Below, piece by piece: positions 1 through 7,892 of a DNA stretch of 64,000 bases (positions are counted from its first letter, which is position 1; each line of letters begins with the position of its first letter). The notes below the pieces were generated by a model. It saw nothing but the letters and a program-made list of their open reading frames with translations, searched no databases and was not told the DNA's origin. The stretch is taken from the NCBI RefSeq assembly GCF_028462125.1, contig NZ_CP115468.1, forward strand, positions 186,001 through 250,000. Reading direction: 5' to 3'. This stretch comes from Leptospira sp. GIMC2001. Lineage in GTDB: Bacteria > Spirochaetota > Leptospiria > Leptospirales > Leptospiraceae. Position numbers and translations under genes: made by a program.

Positions 1-1
1 G

Positions 2-685
2 GTCGATCATCTGAGCAATTTGGAACGTCAATACTGTCTATTATTGTATTATGATATTTGGCAAGAACCTTCTAAGTTTGTTTCACTCGAGGCAGGTATA
101 AGAGCGATAGGGATTAACCCACTTCTTGTGGGTGAGATTCGAGAAATTATTGATATTTTGATTAACAAAATAGACTATGTGGAAACAGAAATTGATTTAC
201 CTTTTGAACAACCATTAAAACTTCATAGCCGGTACACACGTGATCAAGTTCTTGCTGCCTTTGGCTTACATAGCTTTCATCAAAAAAGTTCAAATAGAGA
301 GGGCGTTGCAGAATCGAAAGAATTGAATACTGAAATTCTATTTGTAACATTAGATAAAACTGAAAAATATTTCTCACCCACAACATTATTCGAAGTTTAC
401 GCGATAAACATGGACCATTTTCATTGGCAGACTCAAAATGTTGTTAGCCCAGATAGTAATAAAGGAAAAAAATATATAAATCACAAGATTGAAGGTAGGA
501 AAATTTTACTTTTTATAAGAGAAAGAAACCAAGATGAGTATGGAAACACTATGGGTTCTGTCTTTTTAGGAGAATGTGAATATATCGAACATACAGGTTC
601 TAAACCCATGAGTATAGTCTGGAAGCTCAAAAAACCCATGCCGGCCTTTTTATGGAAACCAGCTGCAAAACTTTCTGTAGGATAA
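2..685 (+). CDS. C-terminal part of a DUF3427 superfamily 2 helicase (5' end outside window)
   Basis: The reading frame is open from the first complete codon, so only the 3' end of the gene is here. The visible 227 residues match the DUF3427 domain that ends many large DEAD/DEAH helicases, usually after a phospholipase D-like and a helicase core domain. Recognisable family blocks are EILFVTLDKT, FSPTTLFEVYAI, FHWQTQN, ILLFIRE, FLGECEYI and SKPMSIVWKL. The internal TTG at 20 is not a credible start because homologous sequence continues upstream of it. Helicases of this architecture act on nucleic acid and are often linked to repair or defence, but the motor domains cannot be seen, so the exact role is inferred. 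The next gene follows after 22 bases on the same strand. Confidence 0.8.
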   Translation, partial: VDHLSNLERQYCLLLYYDIWQEPSKFVSLEAGIRAIGINPLLVGEIREIIDILINKIDYVETEIDLPFEQPLKLHSRYTRDQVLAAFGLHSFHQKSSNREGVAESKELNTEILFVTLDKTEKYFSPTTLFEVYAINMDHFHWQTQNVVSPDSNKGKKYINHKIEGRKILLFIRERNQDEYGNTMGSVFLGECEYIEHTGSKPMSIVWKLKKPMPAFLWKPAAKLSVG

Positions 686-707
686 ACGAAGTACCTATTA
701 ACTTTCA

Positions 708-1091
708 ATGGACATCAAAGATTATATTCCAAAAAATAAACATGATTTTGCTTCCGTCGAGGTTATCAAAAATCTAGGTTATCCTGGTTATAAACCGATT
801 TTAAAAGACCTTTTTATTTGGATTCAAGATATAAATTGGCCCATAGCTAGAGAAATAGTTCCGTTATTAATTGCTGCGGGCAAAGATATTGTACCAATTG
901 TAAATGATATATTGGATTCGAATGATTATGTTTGGCAAGCTTGGGTTTTGAATTATGTTTTAATTAAAATGCCAAAAACAATCAAACTGGAATTTAAATC
1001 CCAGTTAGAAAGAATTGCAAAAAATCCGAATAAAGATGAGAAATACGAGGATCTAGACGAAATTGCAAAAGAAATTCTATTGGATCTATAA
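708..1091 (+). CDS. DUF5071 domain protein
   Basis: A 127-residue cytoplasmic protein without signal peptide or membrane segment. The whole length fits the DUF5071 family: an N-terminal IPKNKHDFASVEV block, then a helical repeat-like middle with the conserved DINWPIAREI and DYVWQAWVL segments. The family has a HEAT-like helical look and no known reaction. It lies 22 bases after the helicase stop and may be cotranscribed, but nothing in the sequence links the two in function. Related proteins occur near polymorphic toxin immunity genes in other bacteria; no toxin is visible here, so an immunity role is not claimed. Confidence 0.65.
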   Translation: MDIKDYIPKNKHDFASVEVIKNLGYPGYKPILKDLFIWIQDINWPIAREIVPLLIAAGKDIVPIVNDILDSNDYVWQAWVLNYVLIKMPKTIKLEFKSQLERIAKNPNKDEKYEDLDEIAKEILLDL

Positions 1092-1125
1092 TTAATTGTT
1101 AAGTAGTTTTTAACTAAATTCTAAT

Positions 1126-1596
1126 TTATTTCTTAGCAATAAATTGTTTTAGATAATTCAAAATTTCTTTGTCTTGCATCTGCTGAGCGCTAGAGAATTC
1201 ACCACCCATTGTCGTTGCTAAAACTTTCTCTTCTTGAGAAGGATCAACTATTACAAGAGCTGGGATTCCTTTTTTTTCGGGACTTCCAAAGCGCTCCGCA
1301 AAAATTAGATTCTTATCAAATCTACCCACGTCAACATGGAAGACTAAGTATTCTTTTTCTAAAAGAGTCCGAATATCAGAGTTATTATAAAATCTATTCT
1401 TGAGCGAGTTACAATCTGCACACCAGTCAGCTCCGAATACTACCAGAACAAGTTGCCCACTGGCCTTCGCTATGGGAATTGTTTCATAATACAATTGTTC
1501 AGTTTTCTTATCTTCGTTTAAGCTATCTGCACAGGACACTAGACCAGCCATTATAAAAAACGCAAAAATTATAAATCCAAAAGTATTTTTAATCAT
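1126..1596 (-). CDS. thioredoxin-like lipoprotein
   Basis: 156 residues. The N-terminus is a lipoprotein signal (MIKNTFGF, hydrophobic run, lipobox LVSC at residues 19-22), so the protein is probably anchored on the periplasmic side. The rest is a thioredoxin fold of the thioredoxin_7 type: FGADWCADC carries a CxxC redox pair near residues 58-61, and the cis-proline position is seen in KGIPALVIVD. It probably reduces or isomerises disulfides in periplasmic proteins; the WCADC centre is less usual than WCGPC. It ends about 35 bases from the convergent DUF5071 gene. The SDR gene lies immediately upstream on the same strand with a 42-base gap. Confidence 0.75.
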   Translation of the reverse strand: MIKNTFGFIIFAFFIMAGLVSCADSLNEDKKTEQLYYETIPIAKASGQLVLVVFGADWCADCNSLKNRFYNNSDIRTLLEKEYLVFHVDVGRFDKNLIFAERFGSPEKKGIPALVIVDPSQEEKVLATTMGGEFSSAQQMQDKEILNYLKQFIAKK

Positions 1597-1638
1597 AAGT
1601 ATAAGTTTGTTCCTGTTACGATCTCTTCAAGACGAAAA

Positions 1639-2391
1639 TTACTTTTTATTCAATTTAATTCCTTCTATCCATTGATAAATTTTTAATGGAAAAAATAAAA
1701 AACGATCCAATATCTGCGTCGTACTGAATATATACGATGGATAAACTGAATTGGAATTCCATTTGATTCCTCTGACAATCTTCTTAGCTACAGTTTGTGG
1801 TGATTGACTAGGAAACGGCACTGGAACTTTATTACCAGCTGAATCAAAAAATTGTGTTCTGGTCGCAATTGGATACACTACCATGATACGATTCCCCTTC
1901 TTCAATTCATACCTATAAGCAGATGTAAATGAATGTATTGCCGCTTTAGTAGAAGAGTACATTGCGTAACCAGGAAGTGCTAAATGACTCATGGCGGATG
2001 CAGTTATTATAAATAAAAAGGAATTAGGAGAATTAAGATTTAGTTCAATCAGTGTTTGGATTGGTGAAAATACATTGGTTCTATAAATTTTTTCTAGTCT
2101 ATCGGGATTATTTGATTGAATAGTTTCATAATAAGCAAATCCTGCATTTGCAAAGAATATATCGATTCCACCTAACTTTTCGTTCGCGATCTCAATGAGT
2201 TTGGTGATATTCTTGGATTCAGATATATCTAAAGAAATGGGAAATACTCTTTCATTCTTCTCAATGCTCTCTGCATTTATATCGGCAGCCAGAATTCTAG
2301 TATTTTTGGTTTTTAAGAGTTCTTGTAAAGTAGCTTTTCCAATACCAGAAGCTGCCCCTGTGATCACGATTCGTTTATTAATTAAATCCAT
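1639..2391 (-). CDS. short-chain dehydrogenase/reductase (SDR)
   Basis: 250 residues, the usual length for a classical SDR. Visible motifs are the nucleotide-binding TGAASGIG near residues 11-18, a D at the end of strand 2 (AADINAE), the NAG of FANAGFAYY, the catalytic Ser region (IITASAM) and the active-site YSSTK at about residues 145-149. The Asp in AADIN suggests NAD(H) rather than NADP(H) preference; this is an inference. The substrate is unknown. The C-terminal segment is basic and aromatic and may associate with the membrane. The gene starts a short minus-strand unit with the thioredoxin-like lipoprotein. Confidence 0.8.
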   Translation of the reverse strand: MDLINKRIVITGAASGIGKATLQELLKTKNTRILAADINAESIEKNERVFPISLDISESKNITKLIEIANEKLGGIDIFFANAGFAYYETIQSNNPDRLEKIYRTNVFSPIQTLIELNLNSPNSFLFIITASAMSHLALPGYAMYSSTKAAIHSFTSAYRYELKKGNRIMVVYPIATRTQFFDSAGNKVPVPFPSQSPQTVAKKIVRGIKWNSNSVYPSYIFSTTQILDRFLFFPLKIYQWIEGIKLNKK

Positions 2392-2549
2392 AGTTTATTT
2401 TTTTTCACCTGAGATGTTATGAAAGCTTTTTTATCTAAAAATTATTGAATTTTTGCCTCTAGGAAACAATTTTTTGAATTGCAGAACTGTTTATTAAAAG
2501 CGTTCATTTTGTAATTTTAGTCATTTCTAATACTCTGATAATTCTATAA

Positions 2550-2569
2550 AAATACTCCTAACAGTATTT
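2550..2569. promoter_or_regulatory. inverted repeat, candidate operator upstream of START-domain gene
   Basis: AAATACT (2550-2556) and AGTATTT (2563-2569) form a perfect 7-base inverted repeat with a 6-base spacer, about 95 bases before the START-domain gene. An additional AATACTC lies just upstream near 2529. The geometry fits a dimeric regulator site. No regulator gene is adjacent. Confidence 0.3.
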
Positions 2570-2662
2570 GTTTATCAAAATCCTCTAAACTGATTTATAA
2601 AAAAATCCATCAATATACCAGAAAATAACATAGAAATTGGATACAAAAGTCTAATGGATGTT

Positions 2663-3316
2663 ATGAAGAAAAACAATTTACTCAACCCAATTTTGATATT
2701 TGGAATCCTTTTATCGTCGAGTGTATTTGCTCAAGGATGGGAAACGGCAAAGAATAAAAATAACATTATTGTTAAGACACGAGTCGTGGAAGGTTCTCCA
2801 CTCAAAGAATTCTGGGGACAAACAATTGTTGAGGCGAGTCCATCTGCTCTCATTGCTTTGCTTAAGGATGTAAATACTTATCCAACTACATTGCACAATT
2901 GTAAATCTGCTGAGATTCTAAGGACTGTAAGCGACAAGGAATGGTATACTTATACTATTAATGCAGCGCCATGGCCTGTTAGTAATCGAGATGCCGTGTT
3001 GCATTCTGTTCTGAAACAAGATCCCAAAACAAAGAATATCGTTGTAAAAATAAATGATAGCAATGCAATCTCCAAGCCGATTCCGTCGGGTGTTGTTCGA
3101 ATTGCAAAGTTGAATGCAGAGTGGAAATTCAAAATACTGGATGAAGGAAAAATTGAGGTAAACTATCAGGCTCATATTGATGCTGGAGGATCCATTCCTG
3201 ATCTTGCGGCAAATCTCTTAGTTGTTGATACTCCATATTTTACCTTAGAAAATATTAGAAAGAAAATTCAAGATCCTAAATATAAGGATATTAAACTTCC
3301 GTATATTTTGGATTAA
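2663..3316 (+). CDS. secreted START/SRPBCC-domain protein
   Basis: About 217 residues from the ATG at 2663, chosen because it gives a normal signal peptide (MKKNNLL, hydrophobic core, SSVFA cleavage) with a GGAT-type site 5 bases upstream; an ATG at 2654 is the alternative. The mature part is a START-like lipid-binding fold: WETAKNKNNI, ARG-rich TRVVEGSP, EFWGQTIVEA, PWPVSNRDAV and SIPDLAANL are typical of bacterial START proteins. It probably binds a hydrophobic ligand in the periplasm, possibly lipid moving between membranes; the ligand is unknown. The gene stands alone between a divergent SDR gene and a hairpin that follows it. Confidence 0.7.
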   Translation: MKKNNLLNPILIFGILLSSSVFAQGWETAKNKNNIIVKTRVVEGSPLKEFWGQTIVEASPSALIALLKDVNTYPTTLHNCKSAEILRTVSDKEWYTYTINAAPWPVSNRDAVLHSVLKQDPKTKNIVVKINDSNAISKPIPSGVVRIAKLNAEWKFKILDEGKIEVNYQAHIDAGGSIPDLAANLLVVDTPYFTLENIRKKIQDPKYKDIKLPYILD

Positions 3317-3353
3317 ACAATCAATTACTCAGCTAACATATAGATTTACAAAT

Positions 3354-3387
3354 TTATCGGGCAATACAAACTGGTGTTGTCCGATAA
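3354..3387. terminator. strong hairpin after the START-domain gene
   Basis: Two 14-base arms (3354-3367 and 3374-3387) pair along their whole length, with two G-U pairs, around a 6-base loop AAACTG. No T-run follows, so it is a terminator-like or mRNA-stabilising hairpin rather than a textbook intrinsic terminator. Confidence 0.5.
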
Positions 3388-3414
3388 TAAAGATAATATT
3401 TGTGAGCTAAACTA

Positions 3415-4080
3415 ATGATAAAAAAATTAATTTATATATCCTTTTTAATTCTTGCATCTTGTATAGCGATTCCGATCCGAAATTATGAAATTGACAAATC
3501 TGTTATAAAAACTAATCTCTTTGAAAAATCGATAAAAATTCTATTTTTTGAGGACTTAAGAAAAGGAGAAAACATTAATAAAACCGCTTATAGTTTTATT
3601 CCATTTTTTATTTCAGGAAATTTCGAATTAAACTTTCCTGAGTCCGACGGTATTTCATTAAACACTCCTTTCAAATATTACTTTGCAGATATCTTAAAAA
3701 AGGAGTTAGAAGGTAATTATAACTTTAAAAGCATAATGCTTACCGATGATAAATCAATTATAACAGATTATACGATAAAAGGTGAGATAAGTAAATTTTA
3801 TTGTGAGAGAAAATTGTATACGTACGGTTTAAGTTTTTATGGAGTCCTATTATGGTATCTTGGTGTTCCAGCCATGGCTAATGAATGTGAAATCGAGTTA
3901 AAGTTAGATTTAATGGATTCGAATAATCTTGAGATTCTGTCAAAAGTCTATTCAGATAAAAAAATTGTCTATTCAGGTCTGTATTATAATATCAATAACT
4001 TAGATAGGGTTTATAGTCATCTTTTAAAAAATATTATGAATGTAATAAAATCTGACATAAAGAAAAATATGATCGAGTGA
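3415..4080 (+). CDS. hypothetical lipoprotein
   Basis: 221 residues. A lipoprotein signal (MIKKLIYISFLILASC, Cys 16) is clear. The mature protein contains KILFFEDLR and a hydrophobic SFYGVLLWYLGVPA segment near residues 142-155, followed by ECEIELKLDLMD. I recognise this layout from other leptospiral lipoproteins of unknown function but know no defined domain. Codon use is very A/T-biased, more so than the flanking metabolic genes. The protein probably sits in the inner or outer membrane facing the periplasm. It is monocistronic: hairpins lie both before and after it. Confidence 0.7.
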   Translation: MIKKLIYISFLILASCIAIPIRNYEIDKSVIKTNLFEKSIKILFFEDLRKGENINKTAYSFIPFFISGNFELNFPESDGISLNTPFKYYFADILKKELEGNYNFKSIMLTDDKSIITDYTIKGEISKFYCERKLYTYGLSFYGVLLWYLGVPAMANECEIELKLDLMDSNNLEILSKVYSDKKIVYSGLYYNINNLDRVYSHLLKNIMNVIKSDIKKNMIE

Positions 4081-4082
4081 AT

Positions 4083-4103
4083 TAATTCATTAAATATGAA
4101 TTA
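4083..4103. terminator. hairpin between convergent lipoprotein and selD genes
   Basis: TAATTCAT and ATGAATTA form an 8-base perfect stem around TAAAT, directly after the lipoprotein stop. A TTTTTT run follows about 13 bases later (4114-4119). It probably ends transcription of the lipoprotein gene. Confidence 0.45.
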
Positions 4104-4161
4104 TAAAGATAAGTTTTTTCGATATTGATTGTTGTGATCATATTTTGTTTTTCAGTTTTAG

Positions 4162-5298
4162 TCATTCCAAACTAATCAATGGATTTGTTCTCATTACTAA
4201 TCGCCCAAATGGTTGTAAATTTTTACCCTTAGACATCATGAATTTTTCAAAATCTACCTGATACTGTGGATCAACCGCTATCAATAGTCCTCCGCTTGTT
4301 TGAGGATCACAAAAAATATTTTTTTCTTCTTCACTCATCTCACCCATCTTGTCACCATAGCTATCCCAATTGCGTAGAGTTCCACCTGGAATTGAATTTC
4401 TTTCAAGATAGTAACGAGCTTGGGTGATGATCGGAACTTTGGATGAGAAAATTGTCGCTGATAGATTGCTTCCCTCGCAGATCTCAGAGAGGTGTCCCAA
4501 AAGACCAAAACCAGTGACGTCCGTTAGTGCATGAATATATTCTAATTTACCTAGGTCATAGCCAATTGAGTTGAGTTCCATCATTTGTTTGGGAGCAATC
4601 AAGCTATCTTCACTTTGAAGAATTCCCTTTTTTTGTGCGGTGGTGAGTATTCCAACTCCTAAAGGTTTTGTAAGATACAACAGATCTCCTGATTTCGCTG
4701 TATTGTTTTGTTTTATATTCTTACGGTCTACTTCACCTGTAACAGCTAAACCAAAAATTGGCTCCGGGCAATCAATACTATGACCACCAGCAAGAATAAT
4801 GCCTGCTTCCGAACAGATTGAACGGCTACCGTCTAGTACTCTACTTGCAACTTCTGGAGGAAGTTTATCAATGGGCCAACCTAATATTGCAATTGCCATT
4901 ATAGGACGACCACCCATTGCATAGACATCACTGATTGCATTAGCGGATGCAATTCGACCAAAATCAAAAGCATCGTCCACTATAGGCATAAAAAAATCTG
5001 TTGTGGATATAATGCATCTACCATCACCTAAGTCCATTACTGCGGCGTCATCTGATGTCTCATTTCCAATCAATAATCGACTCCCGAGCGATGAAATGTT
5101 CGTAAGATTTGGCGATCTATTACTAGATAAAATTTCGTTACTATCGGAATTCTGTTCTTTCAAATCTGATACAGATTGTGAATTCGAATCTAGAGAGGGT
5201 TCTGGATGCAAAATGGATCTTAGAACTTTGGGAGAGATTTTACATCCGCATCCTGCACCATGGCTGTATTGTGTTAGTTTGTATTCAGTTTTGTTCAT
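4162..5298 (-). CDS. selD: selenide, water dikinase
   Basis: Makes selenophosphate from selenide and ATP, the selenium donor for the neighbouring MnmH. The N-terminal [13 protein letters not shown] block holds the catalytic Cys and Lys. Starting at the ATG at 5298 places them at residues 17 and 20, exactly as in E. coli SelD; an ATG at 5304 and a TTG at 5316 lie upstream. Other family blocks are [58 protein letters not shown] and DPQTSGGLL. The active-site residue is encoded as Cys (TGC), not selenocysteine. Between ILH and LLIGNET there is a Ser/Asn-rich stretch of about 43 residues where E. coli has about 10. The start overlaps the mnmH stop. Confidence 0.93.
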   Translation of the reverse strand: MNKTEYKLTQYSHGAGCGCKISPKVLRSILHPEPSLDSNSQSVSDLKEQNSDSNEILSSNRSPNLTNISSLGSRLLIGNETSDDAAVMDLGDGRCIISTTDFFMPIVDDAFDFGRIASANAISDVYAMGGRPIMAIAILGWPIDKLPPEVASRVLDGSRSICSEAGIILAGGHSIDCPEPIFGLAVTGEVDRKNIKQNNTAKSGDLLYLTKPLGVGILTTAQKKGILQSEDSLIAPKQMMELNSIGYDLGKLEYIHALTDVTGFGLLGHLSEICEGSNLSATIFSSKVPIITQARYYLERNSIPGGTLRNWDSYGDKMGEMSEEEKNIFCDPQTSGGLLIAVDPQYQVDFEKFMMSKGKNLQPFGRLVMRTNPLISLE

Positions 5299-6319
5299 AT
5301 TCATTTGCTCGTTCAATCAATTCTTTTGCATACTTAGTATGATTACCTTCTGGAATTGAGATTGGAATAATTTTTCCTTTCATTCTTCTAGATAGACTGT
5401 GCTCATAAGATTTGTCATAATAATGTAGTGTTATAGCTGCCGCTGCTGCAAAATTATCAGAATCTAAATTTTCAATGGCTTTCTTTAAATTGAGTCCGCC
5501 TAATTTCTTCGCCAATCGATTCAGGGATCTGATCAGATCTTCTTTTGGAAATTGGGAATATTGATTTATTAAATGCTCAATCCGTTCGTTATGAGTTTTT
5601 TCTATTTGAAAAAGCGGAGCATTTTGTTTTTGATTCCAGAATACGTTCGGTATATGAATTTTACCGATGAGCGAGCTCTCATCCTCAATCCAGATTCTTT
5701 TATTAATGTTAAGGGTTCGTAATTTTTCGAATAGTAGATTTTCAAAATGTTCGTTACTTGGTTGATTTGCTTGTCCTATAGCTCCGAAAGCTGATCCTTT
5801 ATGATTGGCAAGAAATTCTAAGTTTACAATTTGTTCATTCAATTTCTCTAATTCTTCTAAAATGAAAGTTTTCCCAGAACCTGTTTTACCACCTATCACA
5901 TACAACTGAAATTGATTTTCAAAGTATGAGAGAACTAAATTTCTATACGATTTGTATCCATGACGCAAGGTATTTACTTCAAATCCATAGGTTGCAAGTA
6001 ACCAAGCTACGCTTCCACTGCGCATCCCACCTCGCCAACAGTAAATTCTAAGTTTTTTGAATGGGGCAATTGATTCTGCTTTTTCAACGAGAGTTCTCAA
6101 CTTCGGTCCGACTATCTCCAGTCCTTTCTTTATTGCTGATTCTTTTCCTTCTTTCTTATAAATTGTTCCAACAATTGCCCTTTCATCATCATTGAATAAA
6201 GGAAGCGATATGGCACCAGGAATATGACCTTTCTTGAATTCGCTCGGACTGCGTACATCAATTGTTGGAACATTTTGGTTCATGTTTAGAAAATCTTGAA
6301 TTTGGATAGAAGTAGACAT
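5285..6319 (-). CDS. mnmH: tRNA 2-selenouridine synthase
   Basis: Replaces sulfur of wobble 2-thiouridine in tRNA with selenium, through a geranylated intermediate, using selenophosphate from SelD. The N-terminal rhodanese domain (about residues 5-125) has IDVRSPSEF and the catalytic [11 protein letters not shown] loop. The C-terminal half is a P-loop domain beginning GGKTGSGKT near residue 143. Length 344 is close to the E. coli protein. The 3' end overlaps selD, so the two are translationally coupled. No selA, selB or selC is seen in the window, which suggests selenium is used here at least for tRNA; whether selenoproteins exist elsewhere cannot be told. Confidence 0.93.
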   Translation of the reverse strand: MSTSIQIQDFLNMNQNVPTIDVRSPSEFKKGHIPGAISLPLFNDDERAIVGTIYKKEGKESAIKKGLEIVGPKLRTLVEKAESIAPFKKLRIYCWRGGMRSGSVAWLLATYGFEVNTLRHGYKSYRNLVLSYFENQFQLYVIGGKTGSGKTFILEELEKLNEQIVNLEFLANHKGSAFGAIGQANQPSNEHFENLLFEKLRTLNINKRIWIEDESSLIGKIHIPNVFWNQKQNAPLFQIEKTHNERIEHLINQYSQFPKEDLIRSLNRLAKKLGGLNLKKAIENLDSDNFAAAAAITLHYYDKSYEHSLSRRMKGKIIPISIPEGNHTKYAKELIERANEYEQN

Positions 6320-6380
6320 GGAAATAATTTGAGTAAGGGAAGAGTTGCTTTAAGGATAGTATCTTACAATAATTTTTTAT

Positions 6381-6408
6381 TTGACTAATTTTTTCCATTA
6401 ACTAATAT
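6381..6408 (+). promoter_or_regulatory. promoter of hydrolase-TetR operon
   Basis: TTGACT (6381-6386) and TAATAT (6403-6408) are spaced 16 bases apart and resemble sigma-70 -35 and -10 boxes. They lie about 50 bases before the hydrolase start and directly before the palindrome at 6419-6437. Confidence 0.5.
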
Positions 6409-6418
6409 GGATATTTAT

Positions 6419-6437
6419 AAACTAATTAGATTAGTTT
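6419..6437. promoter_or_regulatory. probable TetR operator
   Basis: AAACTAAT, TAG, ATTAGTTT: a perfect 8-base inverted repeat with a 3-base spacer, located just after the predicted -10 box. ACTAAT also occurs at 6384-6389 and 6401-6406 within the promoter. The downstream operon encodes a TetR-family protein, so autoregulation through this site is likely. Confidence 0.6.
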
Positions 6438-6459
6438 AATTCAATTAAGGATGTTCCAA

Positions 6460-7347
6460 ATGACTCATAAATTCTTGCAAATACAATTAATTTTGGCTAC
6501 TTTATTATTCGGCTGCATGCCGATCTATTCGCAGACTAGTGAACACTCATCTTTTGCATTAAATGGTAAGATCAGCTATATCAGGAATGGTGCTGGTAAT
6601 CAAACCTACATTTTGCTTCCAGGAATTGGTGAAACGAAAGAAGGATATCAGCCTCTTGTCCAAGAATTGGAAACAACAGGAGTGGTTTATAGTTTAGATA
6701 TTCGTGGACAAGGTGGTAGCAGTTCGGATTTTACATCATTTTCTGCCCTTGATGTAGCGAAGGATGTAATTGAATTTTTGGATGAAAAGAAATTGAAGAA
6801 TACTATACTAGTTGGCTCTTCCCTTTCGGCGGCATCAGCAGTTTATGTTGGAGCTGAGCGATCGGACTTAGTAAAAAAGATTGTCTTATCCGGACCATTT
6901 GTTCGCGATCATGAAATATCTTTTGGAATCAAGACTATGATTTCAATAGGATTTCGTTATCCATGGGGTGCTAAGTTATGGAAGGGATACTATGAAGATT
7001 TACATATAACAGTTAAGCCGAACGATCTAAGCGAACAGAGTGAACGAATTTATAATTATTTAAATCTTGATAACAGACTTTCTATTCTGAGAGAATATTT
7101 ATTTTCTTCTAAAGCTGGCTGTGAAGAAAAATTGGATTCTATCAAAGTGCCTGTGGTTATTATTATGGGGGGAAAGGATCCTGATTTTGAGAACCCAGTC
7201 GAAGAATTGGATTGGATTGCAGGGATCACAAATGGTAAGAAGTTTCTTTTTGAAAATTCTGGCCACTATCCGCACCGCGAAGAACCGAAGAGATTTGCTG
7301 AGGTAATAAATTTACCTTATAAATCAATGAATTCAAATAATAAATGA
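6460..7347 (+). CDS. secreted alpha/beta hydrolase (lipoprotein)
   Basis: About 295 residues from the ATG at 6460, which has AAGGA 8 bases upstream; the ATG at 6451 overlaps that site and is less likely. The N-terminus is a lipoprotein-type signal with lipobox LLFGC. The body is an alpha/beta hydrolase: oxyanion region LLPGIG, SLDIRGQGGS, nucleophile elbow VGSSLSAA (Ser in GxSxS), an acid in IMGGKDPDF and a late His in ENSGHYPHR. It probably hydrolyses a small ester or lactone at the cell surface or in the periplasm; the substrate is unknown. The stop overlaps the TetR start by four bases, so both are made from one mRNA under the palindrome at 6419. Confidence 0.78.
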   Translation: MTHKFLQIQLILATLLFGCMPIYSQTSEHSSFALNGKISYIRNGAGNQTYILLPGIGETKEGYQPLVQELETTGVVYSLDIRGQGGSSSDFTSFSALDVAKDVIEFLDEKKLKNTILVGSSLSAASAVYVGAERSDLVKKIVLSGPFVRDHEISFGIKTMISIGFRYPWGAKLWKGYYEDLHITVKPNDLSEQSERIYNYLNLDNRLSILREYLFSSKAGCEEKLDSIKVPVVIIMGGKDPDFENPVEELDWIAGITNGKKFLFENSGHYPHREEPKRFAEVINLPYKSMNSNNK

Positions 7348-7892
7348 GAAAAAGAAATTTAAACAAAGATCAAATCTCGGATTTTGCTTTTCAATATGCC
7401 ATTAAGAATGGCTGGCAATCTCTAAATTTAAAAATTATTGCCGAACATTTTGAAATTAAGACTCCTTCTCTTTATAATCATATCGAGAATCTGGATGAAT
7501 TGATTTTGGAACTTGCGGCAATGACTCTCGAAGAACTTGGCAAAAGCCTATCTAAATCTATTCAGGGGATAAGCGGGGCAGAAGCTATCTATGAACTTTC
7601 TCGAGCTTACAGAAAGTTTGCTAAATCTCATCAAGGTGTATATGGTTTAACAATACAAGCTCCCAGCGGCCATGCCCGACATGAGAAGGCAAGTATAGAA
7701 TTATTAGAAATACTATTTTCAGTTCTAAGAAACAAATCGAAAAAGGAAAAAATTCATAATATTCGAATATTCAGATCTAGCTTACATGGATTTGTAAGTA
7801 TTGAATTAGGAAAAGGATTTGGACTTCCGACAGATATTGAAGAAACGTTCAAGAGAATGATCGAAATATTAGTTTTACAGATGGAGCTATGA
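7344..7892 (+). CDS. TetR-family transcriptional regulator
   Basis: 182 residues. The N-terminal helix-turn-helix is seen in AFQYAIKNGWQSLNLKIIAEHFEIKTP followed by the TetR signature SLYNHIENLDEL (residues about 45-56). The C-terminal ligand domain resembles the WHG-type TetR C-domain (SLHGFVSIELGKGFGLP). The ATG overlaps the stop of the hydrolase gene (ATGA), and a perfect palindrome sits in the promoter of the pair, so it most likely represses its own operon and is released by a ligand related to the hydrolase substrate. The 3' end overlaps the convergent DUF2855 gene by six bases. Confidence 0.85.
   Translation: MRKRNLNKDQISDFAFQYAIKNGWQSLNLKIIAEHFEIKTPSLYNHIENLDELILELAAMTLEELGKSLSKSIQGISGAEAIYELSRAYRKFAKSHQGVYGLTIQAPSGHARHEKASIELLEILFSVLRNKSKKEKIHNIRIFRSSLHGFVSIELGKGFGLPTDIEETFKRMIEILVLQMEL

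Noticed and set aside
2..1091. Defence island of helicase plus immunity-like protein
   Set aside because: Only the end of the helicase is visible and DUF5071 is not proof of immunity, so the context is too thin.
4162..5298. Selenocysteine in SelD
   Set aside because: The active-site codon reads TGC, an ordinary Cys, and no in-frame TGA was needed.
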